Assembly: GCF_009650095.1 (NCBI RefSeq)
Contig: NZ_CP045915.1
Coordinates: 1,860,001 to 1,924,000, forward strand
DNA: 64,000 bases
Direction of reading: 5' to 3'
Source of the DNA: Gracilibacillus salitolerans
Lineage (GTDB): Bacteria; Bacillota; Bacilli; Bacillales; Amphibacillaceae
The position numbers were made by a program, and so were the translations under genes. This document shows, piece by piece, positions 52,027 through 62,311 of the stretch (its first letter is position 1; each line of letters begins with the position of its first letter). The notes beneath the pieces were generated by a model that was not told the DNA's origin, ran no database searches, and was given only the letters and a program-made list of their open reading frames with translations.

Positions 52027-52320
52027 TTGTGGTCACGTAAATCATTATTTGGGAATGCAAGAAAGCTACTTATCTTGGTAGTGATTATCTTAGTTAACGT
52101 AGTGGACCAAATACTTGGACGTAATGGTGCAGTCACTTATGCGACTGTGCTTTTTAAAATTGCCAATGGGGGTCTTAGTATCATCGAGAATCTTGCTAAA
52201 GTTGATGTGTTGGTACCGTCCAACCTAGCAAATAAGCTAAAGCATATAAATGAAGAAAGTAGCAAAAGCGTGACGGAAGAATTACGAGAAGAGTTTAATG
52301 ATAAGGAGGAGGATAAATGA
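52027..52320 (+). pseudogene. Truncated phage holin (N-terminus lost)
   Basis: The frame encodes KSLFGNARKLLILVVIILVN, VDQILGRNG and VLFKIANGGLSIIENLAKV, the C-terminal half of the holin-4/TcdE family, whose full members are about 140 residues with two more N-terminal helices. A TGA lies four codons before the TTG frame start, and no matching sequence is found upstream, so the gene has lost about 45 residues. It ends with an acidic tail overlapping the endolysin start by four bases. The product, if made, would have one or two helices and be unlikely to form a normal pore. Confidence 0.75.
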
Positions 52321-53243
52321 TGGTTAAAATTTATATTGATCCAGGTCATGGAGGTACTGACCCAGGAGCAACAGGAAACGGACTTAGGGAAAAGGATTTA
52401 ACATTAGCTATCTCGAAAAAAATTAAAAATAAATTAAATCAGTATCAGGGTGTATCTGTTCGTCTAAGTCGTGCCAATGATAAAACGTTATCATTAAAAC
52501 AACGTTCGAATGATGCTAATAAATGGGGAGCTGATTATCTTATATCTGTTCACATTAATGCTGGTGGTGGTACTGGCTATGAAGATTTTATCTATAATGG
52601 ATTATCTAATAGTTCCTCTACTGCAAAGAAACGTGATGTTATGCACCAAGCAATTATTGATCAAGTTCATTTACCTAACCGTGGAAAGAAAAAAGCTAAT
52701 TTCCACATGGTCCGTGAATCCAATATGCCAGCAATCCTAACCGAAAATGGATTTATTGATACTGTCAATGATGCATCTCGTTTAAGGAAAGATTCTTTCT
52801 TAGACGACATTGCGCAAGGTCACGTGAACGGTTTGATTAAGATCTTTAATTTAAAGAAGAAAGTAAAAGCTAAAGATCCGAATGCGGTTATTGCAAAGAA
52901 AAAGACCCTGAAAGTCAATCTAAAAGTAGATGGATGGTGGGGAGAACAAACCACAAGAGCATTACAAGAATATTTTGGTACCGTAGTTGATGGTGTAATC
53001 AGCAATCAATTACGCAATGAAGTTACGTCAAAGATCGTATCAGGTATCACCTTTGGTAAAGGTGGTAGTTTAGTCATTAAGGCATTACAAAGTAATATTG
53101 GCGCTATGGTTGACGGTTATTTAGGGCCACAAACAATCCGGAGATTACAGGAATATCTAGGTACTGTGGTAGATGGTGAATTAAGTGAACCATCACTTAT
53201 CATCAAAGAATTACAACGTCGATTAAACGCGGGAACATTTTAA
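52317..53243 (+). CDS. N-acetylmuramoyl-L-alanine amidase, phage endolysin type
   Basis: The 308-residue protein has an Amidase_3 domain (IYIDPGHGGTDPGATGNGL, LISVHINAGG, ILTENGFIDTVND) with the zinc ligands His and Glu in place, then two peptidoglycan-binding-like repeats (LKVDGWWGEQTTRALQEYFG, MVDGYLGPQTIRRLQEYLG). There is no signal peptide, so release would need a holin or lysis, which fits the upstream holin fragment. AAGGAGGAGG precedes the ATG. It is a probable remnant of a prophage lysis cassette between ctpB and minJ. Confidence 0.88.
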   Translation: MMVKIYIDPGHGGTDPGATGNGLREKDLTLAISKKIKNKLNQYQGVSVRLSRANDKTLSLKQRSNDANKWGADYLISVHINAGGGTGYEDFIYNGLSNSSSTAKKRDVMHQAIIDQVHLPNRGKKKANFHMVRESNMPAILTENGFIDTVNDASRLRKDSFLDDIAQGHVNGLIKIFNLKKKVKAKDPNAVIAKKKTLKVNLKVDGWWGEQTTRALQEYFGTVVDGVISNQLRNEVTSKIVSGITFGKGGSLVIKALQSNIGAMVDGYLGPQTIRRLQEYLGTVVDGELSEPSLIIKELQRRLNAGTF

Positions 53244-53274
53244 TAATGCATGAATATAAAATCTATGTAGTTAG

Positions 53275-53304
53275 CAAAAAGCCCTGGCGTGGAAATCCAG
53301 GGCT
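53275..53304 (-). terminator. Minus-strand terminator after the small frame
   Basis: On the minus strand AGCCCTGG pairs with CCAGGGCT around a 9-base loop and ends in TTTTT. It would serve the small leftward frame at 53316-53459; on the plus strand there is no T run. Confidence 0.6.
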
Positions 53305-53315
53305 GAAATTATAAC

Positions 53316-53459
53316 CTATACTAAAGAACAAACCGTTCGGTAGGCGCGATAGTTTTTTGCTGTGTATGTAATAAAGGCGTTCCCGTTCCCCAATTCACGT
53401 ATTATATTGTAATCCTTTTGAAGAATTACCCCTACACGTTTTACCCAACCATCTGACAT
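53316..53459 (-). CDS. Small unknown frame, 47 residues
   Basis: The minus-strand frame reads MSDGWVKRVGVILQKDYNII, RELGNGNAFITYTAKNYRAY and ends VCSLV. The frame stays open a few codons upstream (HRSVM) but no good ribosome site is seen. A terminator follows 12 bases downstream on the same strand, which supports a transcript. I recognise no family; the piece may be the end of a decayed gene in a phage-like insertion. Confidence is low. Confidence 0.3.
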   Translation of the reverse strand: MSDGWVKRVGVILQKDYNIIRELGNGNAFITYTAKNYRAYRTVCSLV

Positions 53460-53904
53460 CACAGACCGGTGCGGAAAAACGGAACTTTAAATCATATCAA
53501 TCATTCTATAGCGTCTGCTTTTCCTCTTTTCTTTTTAAGTAATACGTATATTCTGCAAACTGTACTGATTTATTGGTTAGTAGGTGCTTTTTTATCCCCT
53601 ATCATCTCCACGACGTATTACTGTCACAAAATAGCCCCAAAATTTGCCCTAGAAACTTTCATGAATATACCCGATTATGCATTTGCGTTTTGTACTGATT
53701 AATAGTAAAGTGTTGATATGATAGAGTTTAAGTTTTTAATTTTATATTTTGCGTGTCAGGAACCATAATAGAGGGGTAATATACATATTTCTGACTTGCA
53801 GAATTTATATATTTTTTACGAAGATAGTATAAGTAAAACTACGCTTTTACATAAGGAATTGGCTAAAAAGAAAATGATGTTTAGTTGGGGAGGGGTTATT
53901 TGGG
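53460..53904. other. Gene-poor region before minJ
   Basis: No convincing gene is seen. A plus-strand frame of 77 codons (53469-53702) lacks a ribosome site and a clear pattern. The 10-base sequence TGTACTGATT occurs at 53561 and 53691, exactly 130 bases apart, with similar flanks. The stretch may be decayed phage or mobile DNA. Confidence 0.4.
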
Positions 53905-55104
53905 ATGGATTGGTTGATTGAATTTGGTGGGGTTATCGCACGTGTTTTTATGCAGCCGTTTATCTATTTATTTATACTACTCCTATTGCTGAGTGGTTAC
54001 TGGCGAATTAAAAAGGATCGTCAAAGCTTTGGAACGAAAGTGTATCCGTATTTTTATGAGACAAAACATACATGGTCGATATCGATCATGGTAGGGTTGA
54101 CCTTATCGATTTTGTCCATTGCGTTTGGTTTTGTTATTTCGCTTCCATTTGCTCTATTATTAGGTTTTGTTATGTTAATTGTTGCGATCGGTAACCGATT
54201 CAGTTGGCTTTCAGCTGGATACACGTTAGCAATTGTGTCTGCTATCATGTATTTTCTCAACATATATGGAGATGATTACCTACCAAGCAATTGGCTCTAC
54301 CTACTTGATTTAACAGATTTATTCTATATACCTTTTATCATTGGCATCCTGTTACTGACAGAAACGTGGTTTTTAGCCAAGATACATAGTGATGATACCT
54401 ACCCTGAACTTATTAAAAGCAGTCGCGGTAAATACTTAGGTCAGCATCGTATCAAAAAACTGACCATTATCCCGTTTATTGCCTTAATACCTGGCGGCTG
54501 GATAGAGCCTTTTGCGGAGTGGCCATTATTAGAAATTGCTGGTGAGTCATTTGGCGTAATGATATTACCATATGTATTCGGCTTTGAATATATCGTCAAG
54601 TCTCGCTTACCTCGTGAAGCAGCTGATTGGTTATCCAAAAAAATTGCCTTATTAGCAATTGTCATTTTGCTAATAGCAGTAGGGAGTTACTTCATTCCGT
54701 TTTTAACGGTTGTTGCGTTTGCTGTTGCATTTTTAGGGAAGGAAATCATACAGCTTGTTTATCGATCTGCAGAACAGCGTCATACACCGTATTTTCAACC
54801 TGCAGAAAAGGGGCTGTTAGTACTTGGAACATTACCAAGTACTCCAGCAGTTGATTTAGCTTTAATTCCAGGAGAAAGAATTGTGAAAGTGAACGATAGG
54901 ACAGTAGAAAATGAAGAAGCTTTTTATCAAGCCGTTAATCAAAATAGAGCTTTTTGTAAATTAAGTATTAAAGATTTAAACGGGGAAATCCGCTTTGCTC
55001 AACGTGCTTTATATGAAGGCGAACATCACAAACTGGGAATATTGTTTGTGAAAGAAAATAATAGCTATGTACAAGAAGAGATACAAGAAAAACAAGAGAG
55101 CTAA
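53905..55104 (+). CDS. minJ: MinJ-like division-site protein with PDZ domain
   Basis: The 399-residue protein starts MDWLIEFGGVIARVFMQPFI, has about seven or eight membrane helices, and ends with a PDZ-like domain (KGLLVLGTLPSTPAVDLALI, PGERIVKVNDRTVENEEAFY). Length and layout match B. subtilis MinJ (397), which links DivIVA to MinD at poles and septa. Its position downstream of ctpB also matches. ATG 53905 follows GGGGAGGGG. The stop lies in the stem of a two-way terminator. Confidence 0.9.
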   Translation: MDWLIEFGGVIARVFMQPFIYLFILLLLLSGYWRIKKDRQSFGTKVYPYFYETKHTWSISIMVGLTLSILSIAFGFVISLPFALLLGFVMLIVAIGNRFSWLSAGYTLAIVSAIMYFLNIYGDDYLPSNWLYLLDLTDLFYIPFIIGILLLTETWFLAKIHSDDTYPELIKSSRGKYLGQHRIKKLTIIPFIALIPGGWIEPFAEWPLLEIAGESFGVMILPYVFGFEYIVKSRLPREAADWLSKKIALLAIVILLIAVGSYFIPFLTVVAFAVAFLGKEIIQLVYRSAEQRHTPYFQPAEKGLLVLGTLPSTPAVDLALIPGERIVKVNDRTVENEEAFYQAVNQNRAFCKLSIKDLNGEIRFAQRALYEGEHHKLGILFVKENNSYVQEEIQEKQES

Positions 55105-55121
55105 TCACTAGCTCTCTTGTT
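55091..55121. terminator. Two-way terminator shared by minJ and the SNF2 gene
   Basis: AACAAGAGAGCTA and TAGCTCTCTTGTT form a perfect 13-bp stem (loop ATCAC) with T runs on both strands. The stop codons of both convergent genes lie inside it. Confidence 0.92.
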
Positions 55122-58100
55122 TTTCGTTAAATTGCAACAGTTCACGAATCTCTTCTTCTGATAATTTAGATAGTAAGGTTTCTCCAGGTTGGATGATTTG
55201 ATCGACTAACTCACGTTTCTTTTGTTGCATCTGATAAATTTTTTCTTCAATTGTTCCTTCCGTGATGAAACGGATCACTTGTACTACGTTTTTCTGACCG
55301 ATTCGATGTGCTCTTCCTGCTGCCTGTTCCTCAACTGCTGGGTTCCACCATAGATCATATAAAATAACTGTATCTGCCCCGGTTAGGTTAAGTCCTGTTC
55401 CGCCAGCTTTTAATGAAATTAAGAAAAATCCTTTTTCTCCCTCGTTAAATGCTTCAACCATTTTCATTCGTTGTTCAGAAGGAGTCGACCCATCTAAATA
55501 AAATACTTCTTGACCATTTGCTTGTAAAGTATCACGAATAATCTCAAGCATGCTGGAAAATTGAGAGAAAATTAATGTTCGCTTTCCGTTAGCTTCTAAC
55601 TCATTCGTTAATTCCATCAACTGATCTAATTTTCCTGAATGACCACTGTAATTTTCCAAAAATAAACTCGGGTGACAACAAATTTGCCGTAGTCGGGTGA
55701 GTCCGGCTAAAATTTGCAGTTTGCCACGGTTAAATCCTTTTTCTTCAATCGTTTCATCTAATTCACTTTGAATGCGTTGTAGGTACCCAATATATACTTC
55801 TTTTTGTTCCTTGGTCAGCTCTGAATATTGAACAGATTCAATTTTGTCAGGTAGTTCATCGAGTACGTCTTTTTTCACGCGTCGTAATATAAAAGGTCTG
55901 GTAATCTTGGAGATATAGTCAGTATTCAGATTACTGAAAGCTTTTTTACTACCAAATAATCCAGGTGATATTGTATAAAAAATCGACCATAGTTCATCCA
56001 AAGCATTTTCGATTGGAGTGCCACTCAGTGCGAAAAATTGCTTCGCCTGTAAGGAACGTACCGCTTTAGCCGTTAAGGTCAAATGATTTTTAATCGCCTG
56101 CGCTTCATCAAGAATAATGCAATCAAACAAATGATCTTCATAGAGGTCTTGGTCTTTCCGTAATGTCGGATAAGATGTAATCAGAATATTAGTATCTTGA
56201 TGTTGCTGCAGTAATTTTTTTCGTTCATGTTTGGGTCCAATAATCACACCAGCAGACAGTGTCGGTGCAAATTTTTCAATTTCCTTTTTCCAATTGTACA
56301 GAAGGGAAGCAGGCGCAATGACAAGCGTTTGATAACGATCTGTTTTATCATTTGCTTCCGAAAGAATGTAGCTGATCGTCTGTAAAGTTTTCCCTAGCCC
56401 CATATCATCCGCTAAAATACCGCCTAAATGATAATGGGATAATGCTTTCATCCATTGAAATCCAGTTACTTGGTAGTCTCGGACATCTGCTTCTAACTGA
56501 TCTGGTAATTCAAATTGCAGCTGCTCTGGGTGTTTTAACTGCTCGAGCATTTGCTGGAATGATTCACTATAACGATGATCATTCTTATTCAATGCTTCCT
56601 CGACTTGAAAGCTACGAGCAGCAGGAATAGAGATTTTGCCATCTTCCATCTGTTTTTTTGACAAATCTAATGTCTTTTGCAGCCGTTGGAAGGAAGAAAA
56701 GTCATCTGATTCTAAATGGATAAGTGCTCCGTTCGGTATCCGATAGTAGCGCTTTTTTTCGACTAACGCTTGCAATATATTTGCGACATCTTCGTCTGAT
56801 ATACCATCCATGTCGAATTCGATATCGAGCATCCCTTCAGACGGACGATAATCGACATTGGATTGTAATGAAATTTGATCGATACCCTCCAGCATCTGTT
56901 TAACACTTCTTGATAAGTAAACAGATGCTATTGTTTCTAGTTGATAGACGCCTTCATGAATGAACGAATATATCGAGTCATCATTAAATAAATAAAATGC
57001 TTGGTTCATTTCGATAAATGCTTCATCACGAAGTAGCTGTAGAATTTCTTGTTCCTTATGTGTTTCGCGTTTGACAATGGTTTCCCCTGCCCCTTGTTCG
57101 GAGAAGGGGGTAAATACGGATTCCCCATATTGATATTCCACTTCAGTTTTTAATGCGCCATCTATTTCGTCCACATAGATTTTCGTCTGTAATGGTGACG
57201 TGTTGATTTGTTTCTCCATTCGCTCCGTCATATTTAACGTGCCTACTTGTTCGAATTGAGGCATGACATTTTTGACGAAGACATCCATTTCATTTGGCGA
57301 TATTACCTGCTTTTTCTTATTTTGGAAAGGGGTAACCCGAAACAATTTATCTAAAATTACTTTTTGTTGATACGTTATTTTATAAAAATGATGTTCATGG
57401 ATTACATAGCGATAACTATCTAAAAAATAATATTCGGATAGATCTGTCATCTCCAATGTAAAGTTTTTTGGTTGCTGGTAATCGAGGTGGAACTGAAGTT
57501 GATCCGCCATCTCCCCGACTTCTATTACTTGATATTCTTTATTGTTATCATGTCGAAAAATATAATCCATATCAACTAATTGGTCTAACAATTGGTCAAT
57601 TAAGCTAGGAGGAATATAAATATTTCTAGGATGCTCAAGCTTCAAAACATAGCTGTTTCCGAATAGGCGCTCCTGTTCATAACAGGTCAAAAGCATCTCG
57701 ATCATTTTTTGATCTTTAGATGTAAAGTAATGAATAGATGGATAAAATGTAAAGCTTTGGTTTACTTTAAAGGACTCACCACTGTTTAATGCTTTTAAGA
57801 ACCCACGTATATCCCGGATGACATACGGTCTTTTATCCCCAATTTTCACTTCAATACTAAGGGCATATTGTGAATTTTTATTCGCCTTTGTTAAGGACAA
57901 AAGGTACTCCGTTTCTACAACTTGGGGTGTTTCTTCCTGTTCTTTTTTATTACGAAAAGTATGTAATAATTGTTTTGCGAACAGGTCCGTATCTTGTACA
58001 GGTGCTTGTTGGGCACTTCGGTCGACTGCAAACTTCCTGCGATTAGATTGAGCATCCTGAGTAATCGCTAATAGTACTGCAGCAATGTGTTTACATGTAC

Positions 58101-58368
58101 CATGTGTTTCAAAGGCCGGACAGTTGCATGTGGTATCCACCTTCATGTCGTCTGTAAAATAAATACGCACGGTATAAATTTTAGTTCCCTTTACTAGTCC
58201 ACGCCAAGAATTGGATTCCGGATTATAGGAAAGTCCATAAACTTTACCAGCTTGATAATATTGATAACCTCTATTAAAGAAACGTTCACCAGTAAGCTGG
58301 CGAATCGATTGTTCTGTCATTTGAATTTGTTGCAAATTGATCCCATCCTTATTTAAAGAATCCATCAT
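55108..58368 (-). CDS. ywqA: SWIM zinc finger SNF2-family helicase (YwqA-like)
   Basis: The 1086-residue protein has an N-terminal SWIM zinc motif (CNCPAFETHGTCKH: Cys81, Cys83, Cys92, His94), a long middle region and a C-terminal SNF2 ATPase with HLGGILADDMGLGKTLQTIS, the IILDEAQAIKN box, ALSGTPIENALDELWSIF, LISLKAGGTGLNLTGADTVI and GRAHRIGQKN. Such proteins remodel protein-DNA complexes; the bacterial role is unclear. The start is uncertain: no ribosome site precedes ATG 58368, while TAAAGGATGGG lies before a TTG 11 codons downstream. Convergent with minJ and divergent from prfC. Confidence 0.9.
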   Translation of the reverse strand: MMDSLNKDGINLQQIQMTEQSIRQLTGERFFNRGYQYYQAGKVYGLSYNPESNSWRGLVKGTKIYTVRIYFTDDMKVDTTCNCPAFETHGTCKHIAAVLLAITQDAQSNRRKFAVDRSAQQAPVQDTDLFAKQLLHTFRNKKEQEETPQVVETEYLLSLTKANKNSQYALSIEVKIGDKRPYVIRDIRGFLKALNSGESFKVNQSFTFYPSIHYFTSKDQKMIEMLLTCYEQERLFGNSYVLKLEHPRNIYIPPSLIDQLLDQLVDMDYIFRHDNNKEYQVIEVGEMADQLQFHLDYQQPKNFTLEMTDLSEYYFLDSYRYVIHEHHFYKITYQQKVILDKLFRVTPFQNKKKQVISPNEMDVFVKNVMPQFEQVGTLNMTERMEKQINTSPLQTKIYVDEIDGALKTEVEYQYGESVFTPFSEQGAGETIVKRETHKEQEILQLLRDEAFIEMNQAFYLFNDDSIYSFIHEGVYQLETIASVYLSRSVKQMLEGIDQISLQSNVDYRPSEGMLDIEFDMDGISDEDVANILQALVEKKRYYRIPNGALIHLESDDFSSFQRLQKTLDLSKKQMEDGKISIPAARSFQVEEALNKNDHRYSESFQQMLEQLKHPEQLQFELPDQLEADVRDYQVTGFQWMKALSHYHLGGILADDMGLGKTLQTISYILSEANDKTDRYQTLVIAPASLLYNWKKEIEKFAPTLSAGVIIGPKHERKKLLQQHQDTNILITSYPTLRKDQDLYEDHLFDCIILDEAQAIKNHLTLTAKAVRSLQAKQFFALSGTPIENALDELWSIFYTISPGLFGSKKAFSNLNTDYISKITRPFILRRVKKDVLDELPDKIESVQYSELTKEQKEVYIGYLQRIQSELDETIEEKGFNRGKLQILAGLTRLRQICCHPSLFLENYSGHSGKLDQLMELTNELEANGKRTLIFSQFSSMLEIIRDTLQANGQEVFYLDGSTPSEQRMKMVEAFNEGEKGFFLISLKAGGTGLNLTGADTVILYDLWWNPAVEEQAAGRAHRIGQKNVVQVIRFITEGTIEEKIYQMQQKKRELVDQIIQPGETLLSKLSEEEIRELLQFNEKQES

Positions 58369-58489
58369 TATATTATATCAGATTTTGCTTTTGATGCCAT
58401 CTTGTTGATATTTTTATTTTCACTATGGATTGATAAGTGTTAAAATGGGAGAGGTTAATAGGTACGTTAAGCAGAAAGTAGGTAACAAT

Positions 58490-60070
58490 ATGGAATTACA
58501 TGAAGAAGTGCAAAAAAGAAAAACCTTTGCGATTATTTCACACCCTGATGCAGGGAAAACAACGATGACCGAAAAACTATTGTTGTTTGGAAATTTAATT
58601 CGCTCAGCAGGTACAGTAAAAGGAAAGAAGTCAGGGAAATTTGCGACATCAGACTGGATGGAGATTGAAAAGCAACGTGGGATCTCGGTGACTTCCAGTG
58701 TGATGAACTTTGATTATAAAGGGCATAAAGTCAATATTCTCGACACGCCTGGTCACGAAGATTTTAGTGAAGACACGTATCGCACGCTAACAGCTGTCGA
58801 TAGTGTAGTTATGATTATTGATGCAACAAAAGGGATCGAAGCCCAAACGATTAAACTGTTTAAAGTATGTAAAATGCGCGGAATTCCAATTTTTACGTTT
58901 ATCAATAAATTAGACCGTGAGGGACGCGAACCTTTAGATTTATTAGATCAAATTGAAGATGTGCTGAATATTGAAACCTATCCAATGAACTGGCCGGTCG
59001 GTATGGGGAAACGTTTCTTAGGCATTTTAGATCGTTATCATGATCAATTTATTCGTTATAATGGCAATGAAGAAGAAACTTATATTCCAATGGCTGACAT
59101 GGAAAAAGAAGAAGAGATTTATAACCATCCAACTTATCAGGATACAGTTGAAGAACTAGAATTATTGGATGAAGCGGGCGATCAATTTTCGATAGACCGT
59201 GTACTGGCTGGGGAGCAAACACCAGTATTTTTTGGTAGTGCGCTTGCGCCATTCGGTGTTCAGACCTTTTTCGATACATTCATAGACATGGCACCTGTAC
59301 CAGGACCACGTCGTACGGAAGAAGAAGTAATCAGTCCTGATTATCCTGATTTTTCCGGCTTCATTTTCAAAATTCAAGCAAATATGAACCCGCAACACCG
59401 TGACCGTATTGCCTTCCTACGTGTTTGTTCTGGCCGATTTGAACGTGGTATGAATGTAACACTTGCTCGAACCGGTAAAACTATTCGCTTAGGTCAAACA
59501 CAACAATTCGTTGCTTCCTCTCGTGATACCGTGGAAGAAGCCTATGCCGGTGATATTATCGGTGTTTATGATCCAGGATCCTATCGAATTGGCGATACAT
59601 TGATCGAAGGTAAGAAGGCGTTTGAATATGATGAATTACCACAATTCCCGCCTGAAATGTTCCAGCGAGTGACAGCAAAGAACGTTATGAAGGCAAAGCA
59701 GTTTAGAAAAGGGATTGAGCAGCTGGTACAGGAAGGCGCTATTCAATTGTTCCGAGGTTATCCAACCGACTCGATGATCATCGGTGCCGTAGGACAGCTG
59801 CAATATGAAGTATTCCAGCATCGCATGAAAAATGAGTACAATGTAGAAGTAATGCTTGAATCAATTGGCGATCGCATTCCACGTTGGTTAAAAAAAGAAC
59901 AAGTCGATCCAAAATTATTTGATGAACGTAATCTATTAGTAAAAGATCGTGAAGACGAATTCCTCGTATTATTTAAAAATGATTTCGCCTTAAGGTGGTT
60001 CATCGATAAACACCCAGAGATCGATCTGGTTGATTTATATGAAGTAAACCAATACGATCAAACCACATAA
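58490..60070 (+). CDS. prfC: Peptide chain release factor 3
   Basis: The 526-residue GTPase starts [20 protein letters not shown] with the P-loop HPDAGKTT, switch regions [13 protein letters not shown] and [14 protein letters not shown], and NKLDRE. The C-terminal half contains the RF3-specific region ([56 protein letters not shown]). RF3 recycles RF1/RF2 from ribosomes. The chosen ATG follows AGTAGGTAAC; a longer frame from 58430 is unlikely. RF3 is absent from B. subtilis but present in many other Firmicutes. Confidence 0.95.
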   Translation: MELHEEVQKRKTFAIISHPDAGKTTMTEKLLLFGNLIRSAGTVKGKKSGKFATSDWMEIEKQRGISVTSSVMNFDYKGHKVNILDTPGHEDFSEDTYRTLTAVDSVVMIIDATKGIEAQTIKLFKVCKMRGIPIFTFINKLDREGREPLDLLDQIEDVLNIETYPMNWPVGMGKRFLGILDRYHDQFIRYNGNEEETYIPMADMEKEEEIYNHPTYQDTVEELELLDEAGDQFSIDRVLAGEQTPVFFGSALAPFGVQTFFDTFIDMAPVPGPRRTEEEVISPDYPDFSGFIFKIQANMNPQHRDRIAFLRVCSGRFERGMNVTLARTGKTIRLGQTQQFVASSRDTVEEAYAGDIIGVYDPGSYRIGDTLIEGKKAFEYDELPQFPPEMFQRVTAKNVMKAKQFRKGIEQLVQEGAIQLFRGYPTDSMIIGAVGQLQYEVFQHRMKNEYNVEVMLESIGDRIPRWLKKEQVDPKLFDERNLLVKDREDEFLVLFKNDFALRWFIDKHPEIDLVDLYEVNQYDQTT

Positions 60071-60077
60071 TGAGCAA

Positions 60078-60107
60078 AACCACAGCTGTGAATAGCTGTG
60101 GTTTTTG
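60078..60107 (+). terminator. Terminator after prfC
   Basis: AACCACAGCT and AGCTGTGGTT form a 10-bp stem with a 6-base loop, then TTT. Confidence 0.9.
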
Positions 60108-60118
60108 TTTGAGTCAGG

Positions 60119-60153
60119 AAGTTGATAGTAAATCCCGAAAGTTGATAGTAAAA
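60119..60153. repeat. Short direct repeat upstream of uvrB
   Basis: AAGTTGATAGTAAA occurs twice with a 20-base period (60119 and 60139). No known site is matched; a regulator site or chance are both possible. Confidence 0.4.
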
Positions 60154-60248
60154 TGTCTAAGTCTCAATAATCCTCAACCGACATCATATCTTTTTATCAA
60201 CCCGGTACCTTTGGTTATAATGAAGAAAGAGAAACAAAAAACAATAAA

Positions 60249-60262
60249 CGAATATTTGTTCG
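60249..60262. promoter_or_regulatory. LexA (SOS) box of uvrBA
   Basis: CGAATATTTGTTCG differs by two bases from the Bacillus LexA consensus CGAACATATGTTCG. It lies just upstream of a -10 element TATAAT (60283-60288), so LexA would block RNA polymerase. uvrBA is a known SOS operon. Confidence 0.8.
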
Positions 60263-60320
60263 CTTTTTATTGGAATATAGTGTATAATATGAAAAGTAGT
60301 ATGAGAACGGAGGTATTAAG

Positions 60321-62306
60321 GTGGAACAACAAACTTTTTCATTACAAGCCCCTTATCAGCCACAAGGCGACCAGCCGCGCGCGATTAAGGAGTTGGTAAC
60401 AGGACTAGAGAAAAAGAAACGTCATCAGACCTTGCTCGGGGCAACGGGGACAGGGAAGACGTTTACCATCAGTAATGTCGTTAAAGAAATTAATAAACCA
60501 ACATTGGTAATAGCACATAATAAGACATTAGCGGGGCAGCTCTACAGTGAGTTTAAAGAATTTTTTCCCAACAATGCAGTCGAATATTTTGTCAGTTACT
60601 ATGATTATTATCAACCGGAAGCATATGTGCCATCGACAGATACATTTATTGAAAAAGACGCGAGCATCAATGACGAAATTGATAAACTGCGACATTCGGC
60701 AACATCTGCACTTTTTGAACGCAGTGATGTCTTAATAGTTGCTAGTGTGTCGTGTATCTACGGTTTAGGTTCACCGGAAGAATATGGAAGCCAAGTGTTA
60801 TCGCTAAGAGTAGGAATGGAAAAAGACCGTGATGAACTATTAAGAGGTCTTGTTGATATTCAGTACGCTCGTAATGATATAGACTTCCAGCGTGGTACAT
60901 TCCGTGTCCGTGGTGATTCGGTCGAGATTATCCCAGCATCACGGGAAGAGCACTGTATTCGCGTGGAATTTTTTGGTGATGAAATTGATCGGATTCGCGA
61001 AGTAGATGCGTTAACAGGTGAAATTATCGGTGATCGTGAGCATATCGCGATTTTCCCAGCATCACACTTCGTTACCCGTGAAGAGAAATTGAAAGTGGCA
61101 ATGGAAAATATAAAAAAAGAATTACAGGAACAACTGGAAAAGTTCCGTGAAGAAGATAAATTGTTAGAAGCTCAACGTTTGGAACAGCGAACCAATTATG
61201 ATTTGGAAATGATGGAGGAGATGGGATTTTGCTCCGGAATCGAGAATTATTCCCGTCATCTTACATTAAGAGAAGCTGGTTCGACTCCCTATACATTAAT
61301 TGATTATTTTCCGAATGATTCATTAATCGTCATTGATGAATCCCATGTTACCTTACCGCAAATTCGGGGTATGTATAATGGAGATCAAGCACGGAAACAA
61401 GTATTAGTCGATCATGGTTTTCGTTTGCCGTCTGCATTAGATAACCGCCCGTTAACATTTGAAGAATTTGAGAAAAAAGTAAATCAACTCATCTATGTAT
61501 CTGCAACACCTGGTCCATTTGAATTAGAACATACACCGGATATGACCGAGCAAATTATCCGCCCGACAGGTTTATTAGACCCAGAAGTTGATGTCCGGCC
61601 AATCGATGGTCAGGTAGATGATTTAATCGGAGAAATTAACAAAAGAGTGGAACGCAATGAGCGTGTGTTAGTTACGACGCTCACTAAAAAAATGTCAGAG
61701 GACTTAACTGATTATTTAAAAGAAGTCGGCTTAAAAGTAGCTTACTTACACTCTGAAATAAAAACATTAGAGCGAATTGAGATCATTCGTGACTTAAGGG
61801 TAGGAAAATACGATGTTTTAGTCGGTATTAATCTTTTACGAGAAGGATTGGATATTCCGGAGGTATCACTCGTTACAATCTTAGATGCCGATAAAGAAGG
61901 TTTCTTACGATCACAACGTTCCTTAATCCAAACGATGGGCCGTGCAGCACGTAATGAAAATGGTATGGTTATTATGTATGCCGACAAAATGACAGACTCG
62001 ATGAAAACAGCCATTGATGAAACATATCGCCGTCGTGAAAAACAACAGGCCTATAATGAAAAACATGGTATTGAGCCAACGACGATCAATAAGGGAGTAC
62101 GCGATGTGATCCGTGCTACAATGGCGGCAGAAGATGAAGAGCAATACGATAGTAAAGCAAAACAAGTAAGTGACATGACGAAGAAGGAAAAGCAAGAATT
62201 AATCGAAAAAATGGAAAACGAAATGAAACAAGCGGCTCGCGAGCTCGATTTCGAAAAAGCAGCTGAGCTTCGTGATCTTGTTTTAGAATTGAAAGCAGAA
62301 GGGTGA
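60321..62306 (+). CDS. uvrB: Excinuclease ABC subunit B
   Basis: The 661-residue protein starts at GTG 60321 behind CGGAGGTATTAAG. It has the Walker [13 protein letters not shown], the beta-hairpin region ([20 protein letters not shown]), the helicase motifs [32 protein letters not shown] and QTMGRAARN, and a C-terminal UVR domain ([20 protein letters not shown]) for UvrC contact. UvrB verifies damage in nucleotide-excision repair. uvrA follows after five bases. A LexA box lies upstream. Confidence 0.98.
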   Translation: MEQQTFSLQAPYQPQGDQPRAIKELVTGLEKKKRHQTLLGATGTGKTFTISNVVKEINKPTLVIAHNKTLAGQLYSEFKEFFPNNAVEYFVSYYDYYQPEAYVPSTDTFIEKDASINDEIDKLRHSATSALFERSDVLIVASVSCIYGLGSPEEYGSQVLSLRVGMEKDRDELLRGLVDIQYARNDIDFQRGTFRVRGDSVEIIPASREEHCIRVEFFGDEIDRIREVDALTGEIIGDREHIAIFPASHFVTREEKLKVAMENIKKELQEQLEKFREEDKLLEAQRLEQRTNYDLEMMEEMGFCSGIENYSRHLTLREAGSTPYTLIDYFPNDSLIVIDESHVTLPQIRGMYNGDQARKQVLVDHGFRLPSALDNRPLTFEEFEKKVNQLIYVSATPGPFELEHTPDMTEQIIRPTGLLDPEVDVRPIDGQVDDLIGEINKRVERNERVLVTTLTKKMSEDLTDYLKEVGLKVAYLHSEIKTLERIEIIRDLRVGKYDVLVGINLLREGLDIPEVSLVTILDADKEGFLRSQRSLIQTMGRAARNENGMVIMYADKMTDSMKTAIDETYRRREKQQAYNEKHGIEPTTINKGVRDVIRATMAAEDEEQYDSKAKQVSDMTKKEKQELIEKMENEMKQAARELDFEKAAELRDLVLELKAEG

Positions 62307-62311
62307 AATGA

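Noticed and set aside
51798-52136. 112-codon minus-strand frame over the ctpB end and holin fragment
   Set aside because: It crosses the ctpB terminator and is the shadow of coding sequence on the plus strand.
53469-53702. 77-codon plus-strand frame in the gene-poor region before minJ
   Set aside because: GTG start without ribosome site, odd composition and no recognised motif.
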